A DNA stretch of 43,326 nucleotides, taken from Lachnospiraceae bacterium (lineage in GTDB: Bacteria; Bacillota; Clostridia; Lachnospirales; Lachnospiraceae). This document shows positions 23,356-32,245 of this stretch, in pieces (the stretch's first letter is position 1; each line of letters begins with the position of its first letter). The stretch is from positions 1 through 43,326 of the forward strand of contig CAAGQC010000063.1 in the NCBI GenBank assembly GCA_900771995.1, given 5' to 3'. Position numbers and translations under genes: made by a program. A model generated the notes under the pieces. That model made no database searches. It saw only the letters and a program-made list of their open reading frames with translations, and was not told where the DNA came from.

Positions 23356-23637
23356 CTACCTGAATAAAAGGGCAAAAAGCAGTAACTGTGCCACCAGGAT
23401 CGCCGGCATTCCGTACTTGAAATACCAGTGCTTCGTCTTGTGGCGGAAGTGCTGCATGCCCAGAATACATCCCAGGCTGCCGCCCAGAAGCGCCGTTAAA
23501 AAAAGAGAAGCCTCCGAGATGCGCCAGGCACCCCGGATGGCTCTTTTTTTATCGACGCCCATGATCACATATCCTAAGATGTTGATGATTACCAGATACA
23601 GGATCATCACAGTAATTAGAGTCTGTGCAGTTATCAT
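23356..23637 (-). CDS. DUF1294 family membrane protein
   Basis: A 93-aa protein with two or three hydrophobic segments (about 5-25, 40-58 and 75-92) and the DUF1294 core: MGVDKKRAIRGAWRISE, LLGGSLGCILGM, and the FRHKTKHWYF motif. Length is normal for the family. Function is unknown in the literature I know. A GAGG site 5 nt before the ATG at 23637 sets the start; an upstream GTG is less likely. It lies 22 bp after argG and 49 bp before the LytTR regulator, on the same strand. Confidence 0.88.
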   Translation of the reverse strand: MITAQTLITVMILYLVIINILGYVIMGVDKKRAIRGAWRISEASLFLTALLGGSLGCILGMQHFRHKTKHWYFKYGMPAILVAQLLLFALLFR

Positions 23638-23659
23638 AGACACCTCATTATTTGAAATC

Positions 23660-24886
23660 TTAGTTACCCAGCTTCTTCTCGTTCTCCTGTAACTTCATGG
23701 CACGAACCTTCAGGGACAGACCGAACAGATTGATGAAGCCTTCTGCATCGTGATGGTCATACAGGTCGCCGGTGGTGAAGGAAGCCAGATTCTCGTTGTA
23801 CAGAGAGTAAGGAGAAGTGGTTCCGGCCTTGATGATGTTGCCCTTGTAAAGCTTGAACTTTACTTCACCGGTCACATATTCCTGAGTCTTCTCGATGAAG
23901 GCCTGCTCTGCCTCACGAAGAGGAGTGAACCATTTGCCTTCGTATACCAGACTCGCGAATTTCGCACCCATTTCCTTCTCGAAGGCATAGGTATCGCGAT
24001 CCAGGATCAGCTCTTCCAGCTGCTGATGAGCCTCCATCAGAATGGTACCGCCGGGAGTCTCATAGACACCACGGGACTTCATGCCAACGACACGGTTCTC
24101 TACGATATCCACGATACCGATACCGTGCTTGCCGCCCAGCTTGTTCAGGGTACGGATGATATCGGACACCTTCATCTTCTCGCCGTTGACGGAAGTGGGA
24201 ACACCCTTTTCAAAAGTCATGGTCACATATTCACCCTCATCGGGAGCCTTCTCGGGAGTCACACCCAGTACCAGCAGATGCTCGTAGTTGGGCTCGTTGC
24301 CGGGATCTTCCAGTTCCAGACCTTCGTGGCTGATGTGCCAGATGTTACGGTCACGGCTGTAGGAAGAATCGGTGGAGAAAGGAAGATGAATGCCATGAGC
24401 CTTGCAGTATTCGATCTCGGATTCACGGGAGTCCATGTTCCACTTGTCGCTTCTCCAGGGAGCGATGATCTTGATATCGGGAGCCAGAGCCTTGATACCC
24501 AGTTCGAAACGGATCTGGTCGTTACCCTTACCGGTAGCACCGTGGCAGATGGCTACAGCGCCTTCTTTTCTGGCGATTTCTACCAGCTTCTTGGCGATCA
24601 GGGGTCTTGCCATGGAAGTACCTAACAGGTACTTGTTCTCGTATACGGCATGAGCCTGTACACAGGGAACGATATAATCATCACAGAATTCATCGATAAC
24701 GTCTTCGATATACAGCTTGGAAGCGCCGCAGGCCTTTGCTCTCTCTTCCAGACCGTCCAGCTCCTCTGCCTGTCCGCAGTTGACGCAGACGCAGATAACT
24801 TCATAGTCGAAATTCTCCTTCAGCCAGGGAATGATAGCGGTAGTATCCAGACCGCCGGAATAAGCCAAAACTACTTTTTCCTTCAT
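23660..24886 (-). CDS. argG: Argininosuccinate synthase
   Basis: A 408-aa enzyme joining citrulline and aspartate with ATP to argininosuccinate, the penultimate step of arginine synthesis. The N-terminal P-loop AYSGGLDTT (about residues 7-15), GATGKGNDQIRFE and a tail with FGLSLKVRAMKLQENEKKLGN are family features. CGGAGGA lies upstream of the ATG at 24886; the longer in-frame start at 25003 would add unrelated residues. ARG-box-like sites lie upstream (25031-25127), matching arginine-dependent repression. argH is not in the window. Confidence 0.98.
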   Translation of the reverse strand: MKEKVVLAYSGGLDTTAIIPWLKENFDYEVICVCVNCGQAEELDGLEERAKACGASKLYIEDVIDEFCDDYIVPCVQAHAVYENKYLLGTSMARPLIAKKLVEIARKEGAVAICHGATGKGNDQIRFELGIKALAPDIKIIAPWRSDKWNMDSRESEIEYCKAHGIHLPFSTDSSYSRDRNIWHISHEGLELEDPGNEPNYEHLLVLGVTPEKAPDEGEYVTMTFEKGVPTSVNGEKMKVSDIIRTLNKLGGKHGIGIVDIVENRVVGMKSRGVYETPGGTILMEAHQQLEELILDRDTYAFEKEMGAKFASLVYEGKWFTPLREAEQAFIEKTQEYVTGEVKFKLYKGNIIKAGTTSPYSLYNENLASFTTGDLYDHHDAEGFINLFGLSLKVRAMKLQENEKKLGN

Positions 24887-24887
24887 G

Positions 24888-24962
24888 ATAAAATCCTCCG
24901 TTTTATGGTTTGTATGTAGCTGTCCCGCATCCGGAAACAGTGCTTCCGGCGGAAAGGAACAG
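24888..24962 (-). promoter_or_regulatory. Structured leader of argG, with ribosome site in a hairpin loop
   Basis: In the argG leader, CTGTTCC pairs with GGGACAG (24956-24962 / 24920-24926) around an inner CCGGAA/TTCCGG stem (24931-24936 / 24944-24949). Closer to the gene, ATAAAA and TTTTAT (24901-24906 / 24888-24893) form a weak stem whose 7-nt loop is the GGAGG ribosome site. It could simply display the ribosome site or take part in control. Confidence 0.4.
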
Positions 24963-25001
24963 TTAGGATCGTGTGTTACGCTCTGACAATTACTATACAA
25001 C

Positions 25002-25127
25002 ATTATAATCCCAAAAGCAAGCAGAAAAGTTGTATAAATAAATCAAAAATATGAATAAAACAAATTGAAATATGCACATAAATGTATAAAACAAGAATTA
25101 TACAGCATATTTATGCATAAAAATCAC
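25002..25127 (-). promoter_or_regulatory. argG promoter with upstream ARG-box-like sites
   Basis: The minus-strand TATAAT at 25002-25007 is a perfect -10; its -35 is weak. Upstream AT-rich sites resemble the ArgR/AhrC consensus TGNAT-W4-ATNCA: 25073-25086 (2 mismatches) and 25114-25127 (2 mismatches), with a half-site-like TGTATAAATAAATCA at 25031. Less perfect than the argC site. Confidence 0.5.
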
Positions 25128-25143
25128 TGACTGATGCTCAGTC
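25119..25143 (-). terminator. Possible weak terminator of rqcH
   Basis: On the minus strand GACTGA-gca-TCAGTC forms a 6-bp hairpin that includes the rqcH stop codon, followed by AGTG and then ATTTTTAT. The four-base gap before the T-run weakens it. Confidence 0.4.
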
Positions 25144-26883
25144 GCTGATCTTTTCAATGCCGGAGATGTCGCTGTCGATCATCAGGGAGTAGTTCGTATA
25201 ATAGACAACAAAGCCCGGTTTGGCACCGGCCGGCTTTTTGACCTGTTTCTTCTGGACATAATCGATCTCCACCTTTTCCTGCTCCCTGCCCTTGGAGTAG
25301 TAGGCCGCCAGGCGCCCGGCTTCTTCAAATGTCCGGTCCGGCAGTTCCTTTCCCTCGGTCTTTACCACCACATGGGAGCCGGGAATGCCCTTGGCATGGA
25401 ACCACCAGTCGTTTCCGGTGGCGAACTTGAAGGTCAGTTCGTCGTTCTGGAAATTATTTTTGCCCACATAAATATGAAATCCGTCGCTGCTCAGATAATG
25501 GAAGGGCCTGCTGGTGATCTTCGCCTTTTTGGTGCCGCCCTTTCTGCGGATGTAGCCGCTCTGGGTCAGTTCCTCCTTGATCTCCACCAGATCTTCTTCC
25601 TTCAGGGCGATATCCAGAGCCGTGCTGATGGTCTCCAAGTGGTCGATCTCTTCCTTTACCTGCGTGGTCAGTTCCGACAGAGCTTCGTAAGTACGCTTTA
25701 ACTTTCCATATTTGTCAAAATATTTCTTCGCATTTTCCGTGGCGGAGAGAGTGGGATCCAGGGGGATCGTCACCGGCTCATTCGTATAATAATTTACCGC
25801 CGTAAGGGACTTGTCACCGGGCTTTGCACTGTAACCGTAGGTATTCAACAGTTCTCCGTAGATCCGGTATTTTTCCCGCTTCTCCGTATCCTTCATCTGG
25901 GTCAGCTGCAGATCGTATTTCTTAATATCACGTTCCAGTGCCGTCTGCACGATCCGGCGCAGGTCGGAGGATTTCTGCCGGATCCTCGTCAGGGTATTTT
26001 TCTCCGCATAAAAATGCTCCAGCAGGGCGGACATGGAAGTGTAGGATTCTAAATGATCCGCTCCGGTGCTGTACATGGTCAGGGGAACTGCCGCATATTC
26101 CACGGGACGGGGGCCGGTGTAGGCGATGCAGGGGGAGAAAGTTTCTTCCTTAATAGAAGTAACCATTTTGGAAAATACTTCGTACAGAGCGTGGTAATCC
26201 CCCGGTGTCAGCGCCGCGGTAGGGCGCTCCCCGTCGATATCTGCCTCGTGGCACAATTCCTGCGCCAGCACCGGGGAGATACCGGTAAAGCTTCCGTAGA
26301 TGGCCTTGAAGACCGGCTGGGGTTTGGCGGCAAGGGCTTCACGGAAGGAAGCCTCTTCGCAGGTCAGGGCATCCAGTTTGTCCTGGGTGTGGGCGATGAA
26401 GTAGGGCTTGCCGGGCAGGACTTCCCGGACGCTGCTGACTGCGGCGGAGACCCGCTTGATACTGTCGATGATGGTATTGTCATCGTTACAGAAGATCAGG
26501 TTGCTGTGTTTGCCCATCAGCTCCATGACCAGGGTCTTGTGCCGCAGATCCCCCATTTCGTCCAGATGCTCGATGTCGATATGCACGATACGCTCTAACC
26601 CCGGCTGGGAAATGTTCACGATACGGCCGTTCTGCAGGTGCTTACGCAGCAGCATACAGAAATTGGGAGCCGTCATGGGACTGGGCTTGTTGCCTTCCGT
26701 CAGATAGATCAGGGGCAGGGAAGCACTGGCGGACAGAAGCAGTCGTTTCTGCCCGGTGGGCTGCTTGATGGTCAGCAGCAGTTCATCGTTTTCCGGCTGG
26801 GCGATCTTGTATAATCGTCCGCCGATCAGTTCTTTTTTTAATTCCGATATTACACAGGCAATGGTAACGCCGTCAAAAGCCAT
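25138..26883 (-). CDS. rqcH: Rqc2/RqcH homologue (NFACT family ribosome quality control)
   Basis: A 581-aa NFACT protein that binds stalled 50S subunits with peptidyl-tRNA and recruits tRNA-Ala to add C-terminal Ala tails for degradation. The N-terminal NFACT-N domain begins MAFDGVTIACVISELKKEL, with NFCMLLRKHLQNGRI (about 75-90) and GLERIV, the acidic-Arg pair matching the key D97-R98 of Bacillus RqcH. A helical coiled coil covers about 275-430. The NFACT-R domain follows (about 445-560, GFHIYVGKNNFQNDELTF, then NDWWFHAKGIPGSHVVV). The start at 26883 has GAGGAAATT upstream. Older annotations call it fibronectin-binding protein. Confidence 0.95.
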   Translation of the reverse strand: MAFDGVTIACVISELKKELIGGRLYKIAQPENDELLLTIKQPTGQKRLLLSASASLPLIYLTEGNKPSPMTAPNFCMLLRKHLQNGRIVNISQPGLERIVHIDIEHLDEMGDLRHKTLVMELMGKHSNLIFCNDDNTIIDSIKRVSAAVSSVREVLPGKPYFIAHTQDKLDALTCEEASFREALAAKPQPVFKAIYGSFTGISPVLAQELCHEADIDGERPTAALTPGDYHALYEVFSKMVTSIKEETFSPCIAYTGPRPVEYAAVPLTMYSTGADHLESYTSMSALLEHFYAEKNTLTRIRQKSSDLRRIVQTALERDIKKYDLQLTQMKDTEKREKYRIYGELLNTYGYSAKPGDKSLTAVNYYTNEPVTIPLDPTLSATENAKKYFDKYGKLKRTYEALSELTTQVKEEIDHLETISTALDIALKEEDLVEIKEELTQSGYIRRKGGTKKAKITSRPFHYLSSDGFHIYVGKNNFQNDELTFKFATGNDWWFHAKGIPGSHVVVKTEGKELPDRTFEEAGRLAAYYSKGREQEKVEIDYVQKKQVKKPAGAKPGFVVYYTNYSLMIDSDISGIEKISD

Positions 26884-26974
26884 AATTTCCTCATTTCTGC
26901 TCTGCAGATCCGCAAAAAACAGATCGTGAAGAGCCGCAAAATAGATACGCTGCAGGCATAAGCGCAGCATAGTT

Positions 26975-26980
26975 ATTGTA
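26975..26980 (-). promoter_or_regulatory. Extended -10 of the rqcH promoter
   Basis: The minus strand reads TGTTACAAT, an extended -10, about 90 bp before the rqcH start. The -35 is poor. With the divergent argC signals it accounts for most of the 390-bp gap 26884-27273. Confidence 0.45.
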
Positions 26981-27020
26981 ACAGATTTTTATAGGAAAGA
27001 AAAGTACGCGGAAGATAGAA

Positions 27021-27116
27021 TGAATATTATTCTACTATATTGCATAAAACTGTAAAAATAGTATGAATACATGTATAAATATACATAACCACACAAAAAA
27101 CGTGCATAAAAATGAA
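27021..27116 (+). promoter_or_regulatory. ARG-box cluster upstream of argC (ArgR/AhrC)
   Basis: The site TGTATAAATATACA at 27072-27085 matches TGNAT-W4-ATNCA at every position. Others are 27103-27116 (one mismatch) and 27021-27034 (two mismatches, with palindromic GAATATTATTC). Spacing of about 30 to 50 bp suits hexamer binding. Arginine-bound ArgR/AhrC would repress the argC operon, and perhaps rqcH, from here. Confidence 0.8.
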
Positions 27117-27124
27117 AAAAGTAG

Positions 27125-27152
27125 TAGACATTTAGACAAAAAGTGGTATCAT
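27125..27152 (+). promoter_or_regulatory. argC operon promoter
   Basis: TAGACA (27125-27130), a 16-bp spacer and TATCAT (27147-27152) preceded by TGG, an extended -10. It lies 9 bp after the last ARG box and leaves a leader of about 115 nt in which a stem CTGTT/AACAG (27188-27192 / 27207-27211) can form. Confidence 0.55.
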
Positions 27153-27273
27153 GGAACTATTCAGAGTCTTGTAACCGCTGTCAGACGCTGTTTTTTCTCG
27201 GAAAAGAACAGGCGGCAGAGGGGACGGAAGAACGACAGAAATGCGGAAAAGCGTAAGCAAGAGAGGTAGAAAA

Positions 27274-28332
27274 ATGATCAGAGTAGGAATCATCGGAGCG
27301 ACCGGTTATGCCGGAGGAGAACTGGTAAGGATCCTGTTAAATCACAAGGATGCCAGGATCGTATGGTACGGTTCCCGAAGCTATATAGATAAGAAGTATT
27401 ATCAGGTATACCAGAACATGTTTGAACTGGTGGAGGACATCTGTAAGGATGACAATCTGGAGGAACTGGCGAAGCAGGTAGATGTGATCTTTACCGCAAC
27501 CCCGCAGGGATTCCTGGCGGGTCTTTTGACTGAGGAGATCCTCTCTCAGGTGAAGATCGTGGATCTGTCCGCAGATTACCGGATCAAGGATGTGGCCACC
27601 TATGAGAAATGGTACGGCATTGAGCACAAGTCTCCGCAGTTTGTCGAAGAGGCTGTATACGGACTCTGTGAGATCAACCGTGACAAGATCACGGAGAAGA
27701 CCAGACTGGTAGCCAACCCCGGCTGCTACACCACCTGCTCCATCCTGACGGCATATCCCATGGTAAAAGAAGGCATGATCGATGTGAACACCCTGATCGT
27801 GGATGCCAAGTCCGGAGCTTCCGGAGCGGGAAGAGGAGCCAAGGTGCCCAACCTGTTCTGCGAAGTGAATGAGAATATGAAAGCCTACGGCGTGGCAAGC
27901 CACAGACATACCCCCGAGATCGAGGAGCAGTTAGGCTATGCGGGCAACTGTCAGGTGACGATTAATTTTACCCCGCATCTGGTACCTATGAATCGTGGAA
28001 TTCTGGCAACCGAGTATGCCACACTGAAGAGAAAACCGGACGGCACACTGCCTACCTATGAAGAAGTGAAGGCTGTCTATGATAAATATTATGCAGACGA
28101 GAAATTCGTCCGTGTGCTGGATAAGGGCAGCTGCCCCGAGACCAAGTGGGTGGAAGGCAGCAACTACGTGGACATCAACTTCGTCATTGACGAGCGTACC
28201 GGCCGTATCATTATGATGGGCGCACTGGACAATCTGGTTAAGGGTGCCGCAGGACAGGCGGTACAGAACATGAACCTGCTGTTCGGCTTGCCTGAGAGCG
28301 AAGGTCTGGAGCTGGTTCCCTGCTTCCCTTAA
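27274..28332 (+). CDS. argC: N-acetyl-gamma-glutamyl-phosphate reductase
   Basis: A 352-aa enzyme that reduces N-acetylglutamyl phosphate to the semialdehyde with NADPH. The Rossmann motif GATGYAGGEL is at residues 8-17, the catalytic Cys151 is in the family signature NPGCYTT, and AKSGASGAGRGA plus ASHRHTPEI follow. The ATG at 27274 has GAGAGG 7 nt upstream; an earlier ATG at 27241 is out-competed. First gene of argC-GNAT-argJ-argB-argD, behind ARG boxes. Confidence 0.97.
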   Translation: MIRVGIIGATGYAGGELVRILLNHKDARIVWYGSRSYIDKKYYQVYQNMFELVEDICKDDNLEELAKQVDVIFTATPQGFLAGLLTEEILSQVKIVDLSADYRIKDVATYEKWYGIEHKSPQFVEEAVYGLCEINRDKITEKTRLVANPGCYTTCSILTAYPMVKEGMIDVNTLIVDAKSGASGAGRGAKVPNLFCEVNENMKAYGVASHRHTPEIEEQLGYAGNCQVTINFTPHLVPMNRGILATEYATLKRKPDGTLPTYEEVKAVYDKYYADEKFVRVLDKGSCPETKWVEGSNYVDINFVIDERTGRIIMMGALDNLVKGAAGQAVQNMNLLFGLPESEGLELVPCFP

Positions 28333-28373
28333 AGCAGATACGGAAAAAGGATCAGAAAGGATTAGATACATAC

Positions 28374-28835
28374 ATGAGCAAACAGTTTACGATCAAACCC
28401 ATGACCATAGAAGATTATGGCGGTCTGCATGCCCTCTGGATGACCATTCACGGCTTTGGCATCCGCAGCATCGACGATTCCAGAGAAGGTGTGGAACGTT
28501 TTATCAACAGAAATCCCGGCACCAGTGTGGTGGCCATCGGGGAGGACGGATCCGTAGTAGGCGGCATCCTCTGCGGTCATGACGGACGACGAGGCTGTCT
28601 GTATCATGTGTGCGTGCGAGAGGACTACAGACGCCTTGGTATCGGTAAAGCCATGGTGGTCCACTGCATGAATGCCCTGAAAGAGGAGCATATTAACAAG
28701 GTCAGCCTGATCGCTTTTACCCAGAATGATATCGGTAACGCTTTCTGGAAATGTATCGGCTGGACGAAGCGGGAAGATCTGAACTACTATGATTTTACCC
28801 TGAACGAAGAGAATATTACGGCGTTTAACAAATAG
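28374..28835 (+). CDS. GNAT family N-acetyltransferase in the arginine operon
   Basis: A 153-aa protein comprising a single GNAT domain. The acetyl-CoA-binding motif A is VCVREDYRRLGIGKAMV (about 83-99, R-x-x-G-x-G/A), followed by the beta-bulge FTQNDIGNAFWKCIGW. It lies between argC (41 bp upstream) and argJ (29 bp downstream) on one strand. It could be an N-acetylglutamate synthase that primes the pathway, as short GNAT-type NAGS enzymes do in some bacteria, but ArgJ alone can recycle and often make acetylglutamate. A protein- or small-molecule acetylase carried in the operon is equally possible. Confidence 0.85.
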   Translation: MSKQFTIKPMTIEDYGGLHALWMTIHGFGIRSIDDSREGVERFINRNPGTSVVAIGEDGSVVGGILCGHDGRRGCLYHVCVREDYRRLGIGKAMVVHCMNALKEEHINKVSLIAFTQNDIGNAFWKCIGWTKREDLNYYDFTLNEENITAFNK

Positions 28836-28864
28836 AGACGGAATCGAAAGGAGAGTATTCCAAT

Positions 28865-30088
28865 ATGAAACAGATCCAGGGCGGTGTGACCGCAGCAAAA
28901 GGCTTTGAGGCAGCAGGTGTGGAAGCTGCCATTAAATACCAGAACCGTAAGGATATGGCACTGATCGTAAGTAAGGCACCCTGTACCGTGGCTGGTACTT
29001 TTACCTCCAATGTGGTAAAGGCGGCTCCCGTACTGTGGGATAAACAGATCGTGGAGCATTCCGCATATGCACAGGCAGTGGTAGTCAATTCCGGAATCGC
29101 CAATGCCTGCACCGGCAAACAGGGACTGGACTGCTGTGAGGCGGAGGCAAAATGTGCCGGGGAGCTGCTGGGCGTGCCCACGGATGCGGTACTGGTGGCA
29201 TCCACCGGTGTCATCGGCATGCAGATTCCCGTAGACCGGATCACGGCAGGCATTGAAAAGCTGGTAGCAGCCAGGGCAGATACCCTGGAGGCAGGTTCCG
29301 ATGCAGCCCATGCCATCATGACCACCGACACCATCTCCAAGGAGATCGCCATCGAGACCGAGGTCGGCGGCAAGACTGTGACTCTGGGCGGTATGTGCAA
29401 GGGTTCCGGCATGATCCATCCGAATATGTGCACCATGTTAGGATTTGTGACTACGGATGTGAAAATCTCGAAAGAAATGCTGCAGAAGTGCGTCAGCGCA
29501 GATGTAGTGGATTCCTTCAACATGATCTCCGTGGACGGCGATACTTCCACCAACGATACCCTGTTAGTACTGGCCAACGGTATGGCAGGCAACGAGGAGA
29601 TCACCGCAGAGGGTGAAGATTACGATAACTTCTGCAAGGCACTGCATGAAATCACCACCTTCCTGGCAAAGAAAATGGCAGGGGACGGCGAAGGTGCAAC
29701 GGCACTGTTCGAGACCAAAGTGATCCATGCCGCCAGCAAGGAAGATGCCAGAACACTGGCAAAATCCGTGATCTGTTCTTCACTGACCAAGGCAGCCATC
29801 TTCGGACATGATGCCAACTGGGGACGTATCCTCTGTGCACTGGGATATTCCGGAGCCAAATTCGATCCGGAGAATGTAGATCTGTATTTTGAAAGCAAGA
29901 GCGGCAGGATTCATATCTTCGGTAACGGTGTGGCCTGCGATTACAGCGAGGAAGAGGCAACGAAGATCCTCTCCGATCCGGAAGTCACCGCACTGGTGGA
30001 TATGCACATGGGAGAAGCAGAGTCTACCGCATGGGGCTGTGATTTAAGCTATGACTATGTGAAGATCAATGCGGACTATCGTTCTTAA
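28865..30088 (+). CDS. argJ: Glutamate N-acetyltransferase / ornithine acetyltransferase
   Basis: A 407-aa self-cleaving enzyme that moves the acetyl group from acetylornithine to glutamate; bifunctional members also use acetyl-CoA. Conserved segments are GGVTAAKGF, NSGIANACTG, STGVIGMQIP and SGMIHPNMCTMLGFVTTD. Thr190 is the N-terminal nucleophile formed by self-cleavage. The residue before it is Cys, where Ala is the one I know from other ArgJ proteins (ATML). The C-terminal tail DLSYDYVKINADYR is normal. AAAGGAGAG lies upstream of the ATG. Confidence 0.97.
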   Translation: MKQIQGGVTAAKGFEAAGVEAAIKYQNRKDMALIVSKAPCTVAGTFTSNVVKAAPVLWDKQIVEHSAYAQAVVVNSGIANACTGKQGLDCCEAEAKCAGELLGVPTDAVLVASTGVIGMQIPVDRITAGIEKLVAARADTLEAGSDAAHAIMTTDTISKEIAIETEVGGKTVTLGGMCKGSGMIHPNMCTMLGFVTTDVKISKEMLQKCVSADVVDSFNMISVDGDTSTNDTLLVLANGMAGNEEITAEGEDYDNFCKALHEITTFLAKKMAGDGEGATALFETKVIHAASKEDARTLAKSVICSSLTKAAIFGHDANWGRILCALGYSGAKFDPENVDLYFESKSGRIHIFGNGVACDYSEEEATKILSDPEVTALVDMHMGEAESTAWGCDLSYDYVKINADYRS

Positions 30089-30150
30089 AACAGAGTGATC
30101 GGAAGAAAAATGACAGGCGGATCCCGGCATCTGCGGAAATGAGGATAAAA

Positions 30151-31035
30151 ATGGAAAAAGATATGGAACAGGTAATGAAAAAAGCGGAGGTGCTGATTGA
30201 GGCGCTTCCTTACATACAGAAATTCAACCGTAAGATCATCGTGGTAAAATACGGCGGCAGTGCCATGAGCAATGAAGAATTACAGAAAAACGTCATTAAG
30301 GACGTAACACTGTTGAAACTGGTAGGTTTCAAGCCCATCATCGTTCACGGCGGCGGCAAGGAGATCAGCCGCTGGGTCGGCAAGGTCGGCAAAGAAGCGA
30401 AGTTCGTCAACGGCCTGCGTGTCACCGACGAGGAGACCATGGAGATCGCGGAAATGGTACTGAACAAGGTGAATAAGAGCCTTGTGACCATGGTGGAAGA
30501 ACTGGGTGTCAAGGCTGTGGGCGTCAGCGGCAAGGACGGCGGATTGCTGCAGGTAGAGAAGAAATATTCCGACGGCCAGGACATCGGTTATGTAGGAGAG
30601 ATCACCGGCGTGAATCCCGAGATCCTCTTTGACATGCTGGAGAAAGATTATCTGCCCATCATCGCGCCCATCGGACTGGACAAGGATTATCACACTTACA
30701 ATATCAATGCGGATGATGCTGCCTGCGCCATCGCAAAGGCAGTACATGCGGAGAAACTGGCATTCCTGACAGATATTGAGGGACTGTACAAGGACATCAG
30801 CGACAAGTCCACCTTTATTTCCAGACTGACAGCCTCCGAGGCAGAGAGCCTGATCCACGACGGCTACATCGGCGGTGGCATGCTGCCGAAGTTGAACAAC
30901 TGCACATCTGCGATCCGTAACGGTGTAAACCGTGTACATATCCTGGACGGACGTCTGGCACACTGTCTGTTACTGGAGATCTTCACCAATCAGGGTATCG
31001 GAACCGCAATCGTATCCGATGAGGAGGAAAAATAA
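30151..31035 (+). CDS. argB: Acetylglutamate kinase, arginine-sensitive type
   Basis: A 294-aa kinase that phosphorylates N-acetylglutamate. KYGGSAM (about residues 31-37), VHGGGKEIS (about 66-74) and the nucleotide-binding NADDAACAIA segment identify it. The N-terminal helix (about 1-28) before the KYGG strand is the mark of hexameric, arginine-inhibited NAGKs, so feedback by arginine is likely. The ATG at 30151 has GAGG at 30141; the ATG at 30139 lacks a site. Its last codons carry the GAGGAGG that serves argD. Confidence 0.95.
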   Translation: MEKDMEQVMKKAEVLIEALPYIQKFNRKIIVVKYGGSAMSNEELQKNVIKDVTLLKLVGFKPIIVHGGGKEISRWVGKVGKEAKFVNGLRVTDEETMEIAEMVLNKVNKSLVTMVEELGVKAVGVSGKDGGLLQVEKKYSDGQDIGYVGEITGVNPEILFDMLEKDYLPIIAPIGLDKDYHTYNINADDAACAIAKAVHAEKLAFLTDIEGLYKDISDKSTFISRLTASEAESLIHDGYIGGGMLPKLNNCTSAIRNGVNRVHILDGRLAHCLLLEIFTNQGIGTAIVSDEEEK

Positions 31036-31036
31036 A

Positions 31037-32230
31037 ATGAGCGACACCATGAAAGAATATATTGCAGAGGCGGAAAAAGACCTGCTGCATACTTATAACC
31101 GGTATCAGATCGTTCTGGATAAAGGAGAAGGTGTACATCTGTATGATATCAATGGGAAAAAATATCTGGATTTCGTAGCGGGAATCGCCGTGTTTGCACT
31201 GGGTTATCAGAACAAAGCCTATAACGATGCACTGAAAGCACAGATCGACAAGGTGATCCACACCTCCAATTATTATTACAATGTGCCGGCCATCGAGGCA
31301 GCTCGTAAGATCAAAAAAGTATCCGGCATGGACCGCGTCTTTTTCACCAATTCCGGTGCGGAAGCGGTGGAAGGTGCTATCAAGGCGGCCAGAAAATATG
31401 CCTATCTGAAGGACAGCTGTACCGACCATGAGATCATTGCCATGAATCATTCCTTCCATGGCAGAACCATGGGTGCTTTGTCGGTAACGGGCAATCCCAA
31501 GTATCGTGAGCCCTTTGAGCCCATGATCGGCCACATCAAATTTGCGAATCTGAATGATTTCCAGAGCGTGTTGGATCAGGTGACGGATAAGACCTGTGCT
31601 ATTATCATGGAGACGGTACAGGGCGAAGGCGGACTGCGTCCCGCCACCGAAGAGTTTTTGAAACAGGTACGGGATCTGTGCGATGAGAGGGATATCCTGC
31701 TGATCCTGGATGAGATCCAGTGCGGCATGGGACGTACCGGTTACATGTATGCATGGCAGCGTTTCGGCGTGAAGCCGGATATCATGACTTCTGCCAAGGC
31801 ATTGGGCTGTGGCGTGCCGGTAGGGGCATTTATGATGACGGAGAAGGTGGCACAGCATTCCCTGACGGCCGGAGATCACGGAACCACTTACGGCGGCAAC
31901 CCCTTAGCCTGCGCAGCTGTGGAAAAAGTGCTTGATTTATTCGGAGAGGACCATATAATAGAACATGTGAGAGAGGTGGCTCCCTATCTGGAACAGCGCC
32001 TGAATGAACTGGCAGACAAGTACGACTGTATCAAAGAACGCCGTGGCGTGGGGCTGATGCAGGGACTGGTATTTGATCATCCGGTAGGAGATATCATTAA
32101 CAAAGCACTGGAGAAGGGATTGATCCTGATCAATGCCGGTGCGGATATTATCCGTTTTGTACCGCCTCTCGTGATTACCAGAGAAAATGTGGACGAAATG
32201 ATCGCTATTTTGGACACCTGTATCGAATAA
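31037..32230 (+). CDS. argD: Acetylornithine aminotransferase
   Basis: A 397-aa class III PLP enzyme that makes acetylornithine from the semialdehyde and glutamate. The substrate/PLP motifs are FTNSGAEAVEGAIKAAR, NHSFHGRTMGALS, LDEIQCGMGRTG and the PLP-lysine segment TSAKALGCGVPVGA. The start at 31037 is one base after the argB stop, with the ribosome site inside argB. The gene closes the core arginine run; a solute-binding protein gene follows 15 bp later. Confidence 0.96.
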   Translation: MSDTMKEYIAEAEKDLLHTYNRYQIVLDKGEGVHLYDINGKKYLDFVAGIAVFALGYQNKAYNDALKAQIDKVIHTSNYYYNVPAIEAARKIKKVSGMDRVFFTNSGAEAVEGAIKAARKYAYLKDSCTDHEIIAMNHSFHGRTMGALSVTGNPKYREPFEPMIGHIKFANLNDFQSVLDQVTDKTCAIIMETVQGEGGLRPATEEFLKQVRDLCDERDILLILDEIQCGMGRTGYMYAWQRFGVKPDIMTSAKALGCGVPVGAFMMTEKVAQHSLTAGDHGTTYGGNPLACAAVEKVLDLFGEDHIIEHVREVAPYLEQRLNELADKYDCIKERRGVGLMQGLVFDHPVGDIINKALEKGLILINAGADIIRFVPPLVITRENVDEMIAILDTCIE

Positions 32231-32245
32231 GAGGTTTAGTTTAAT

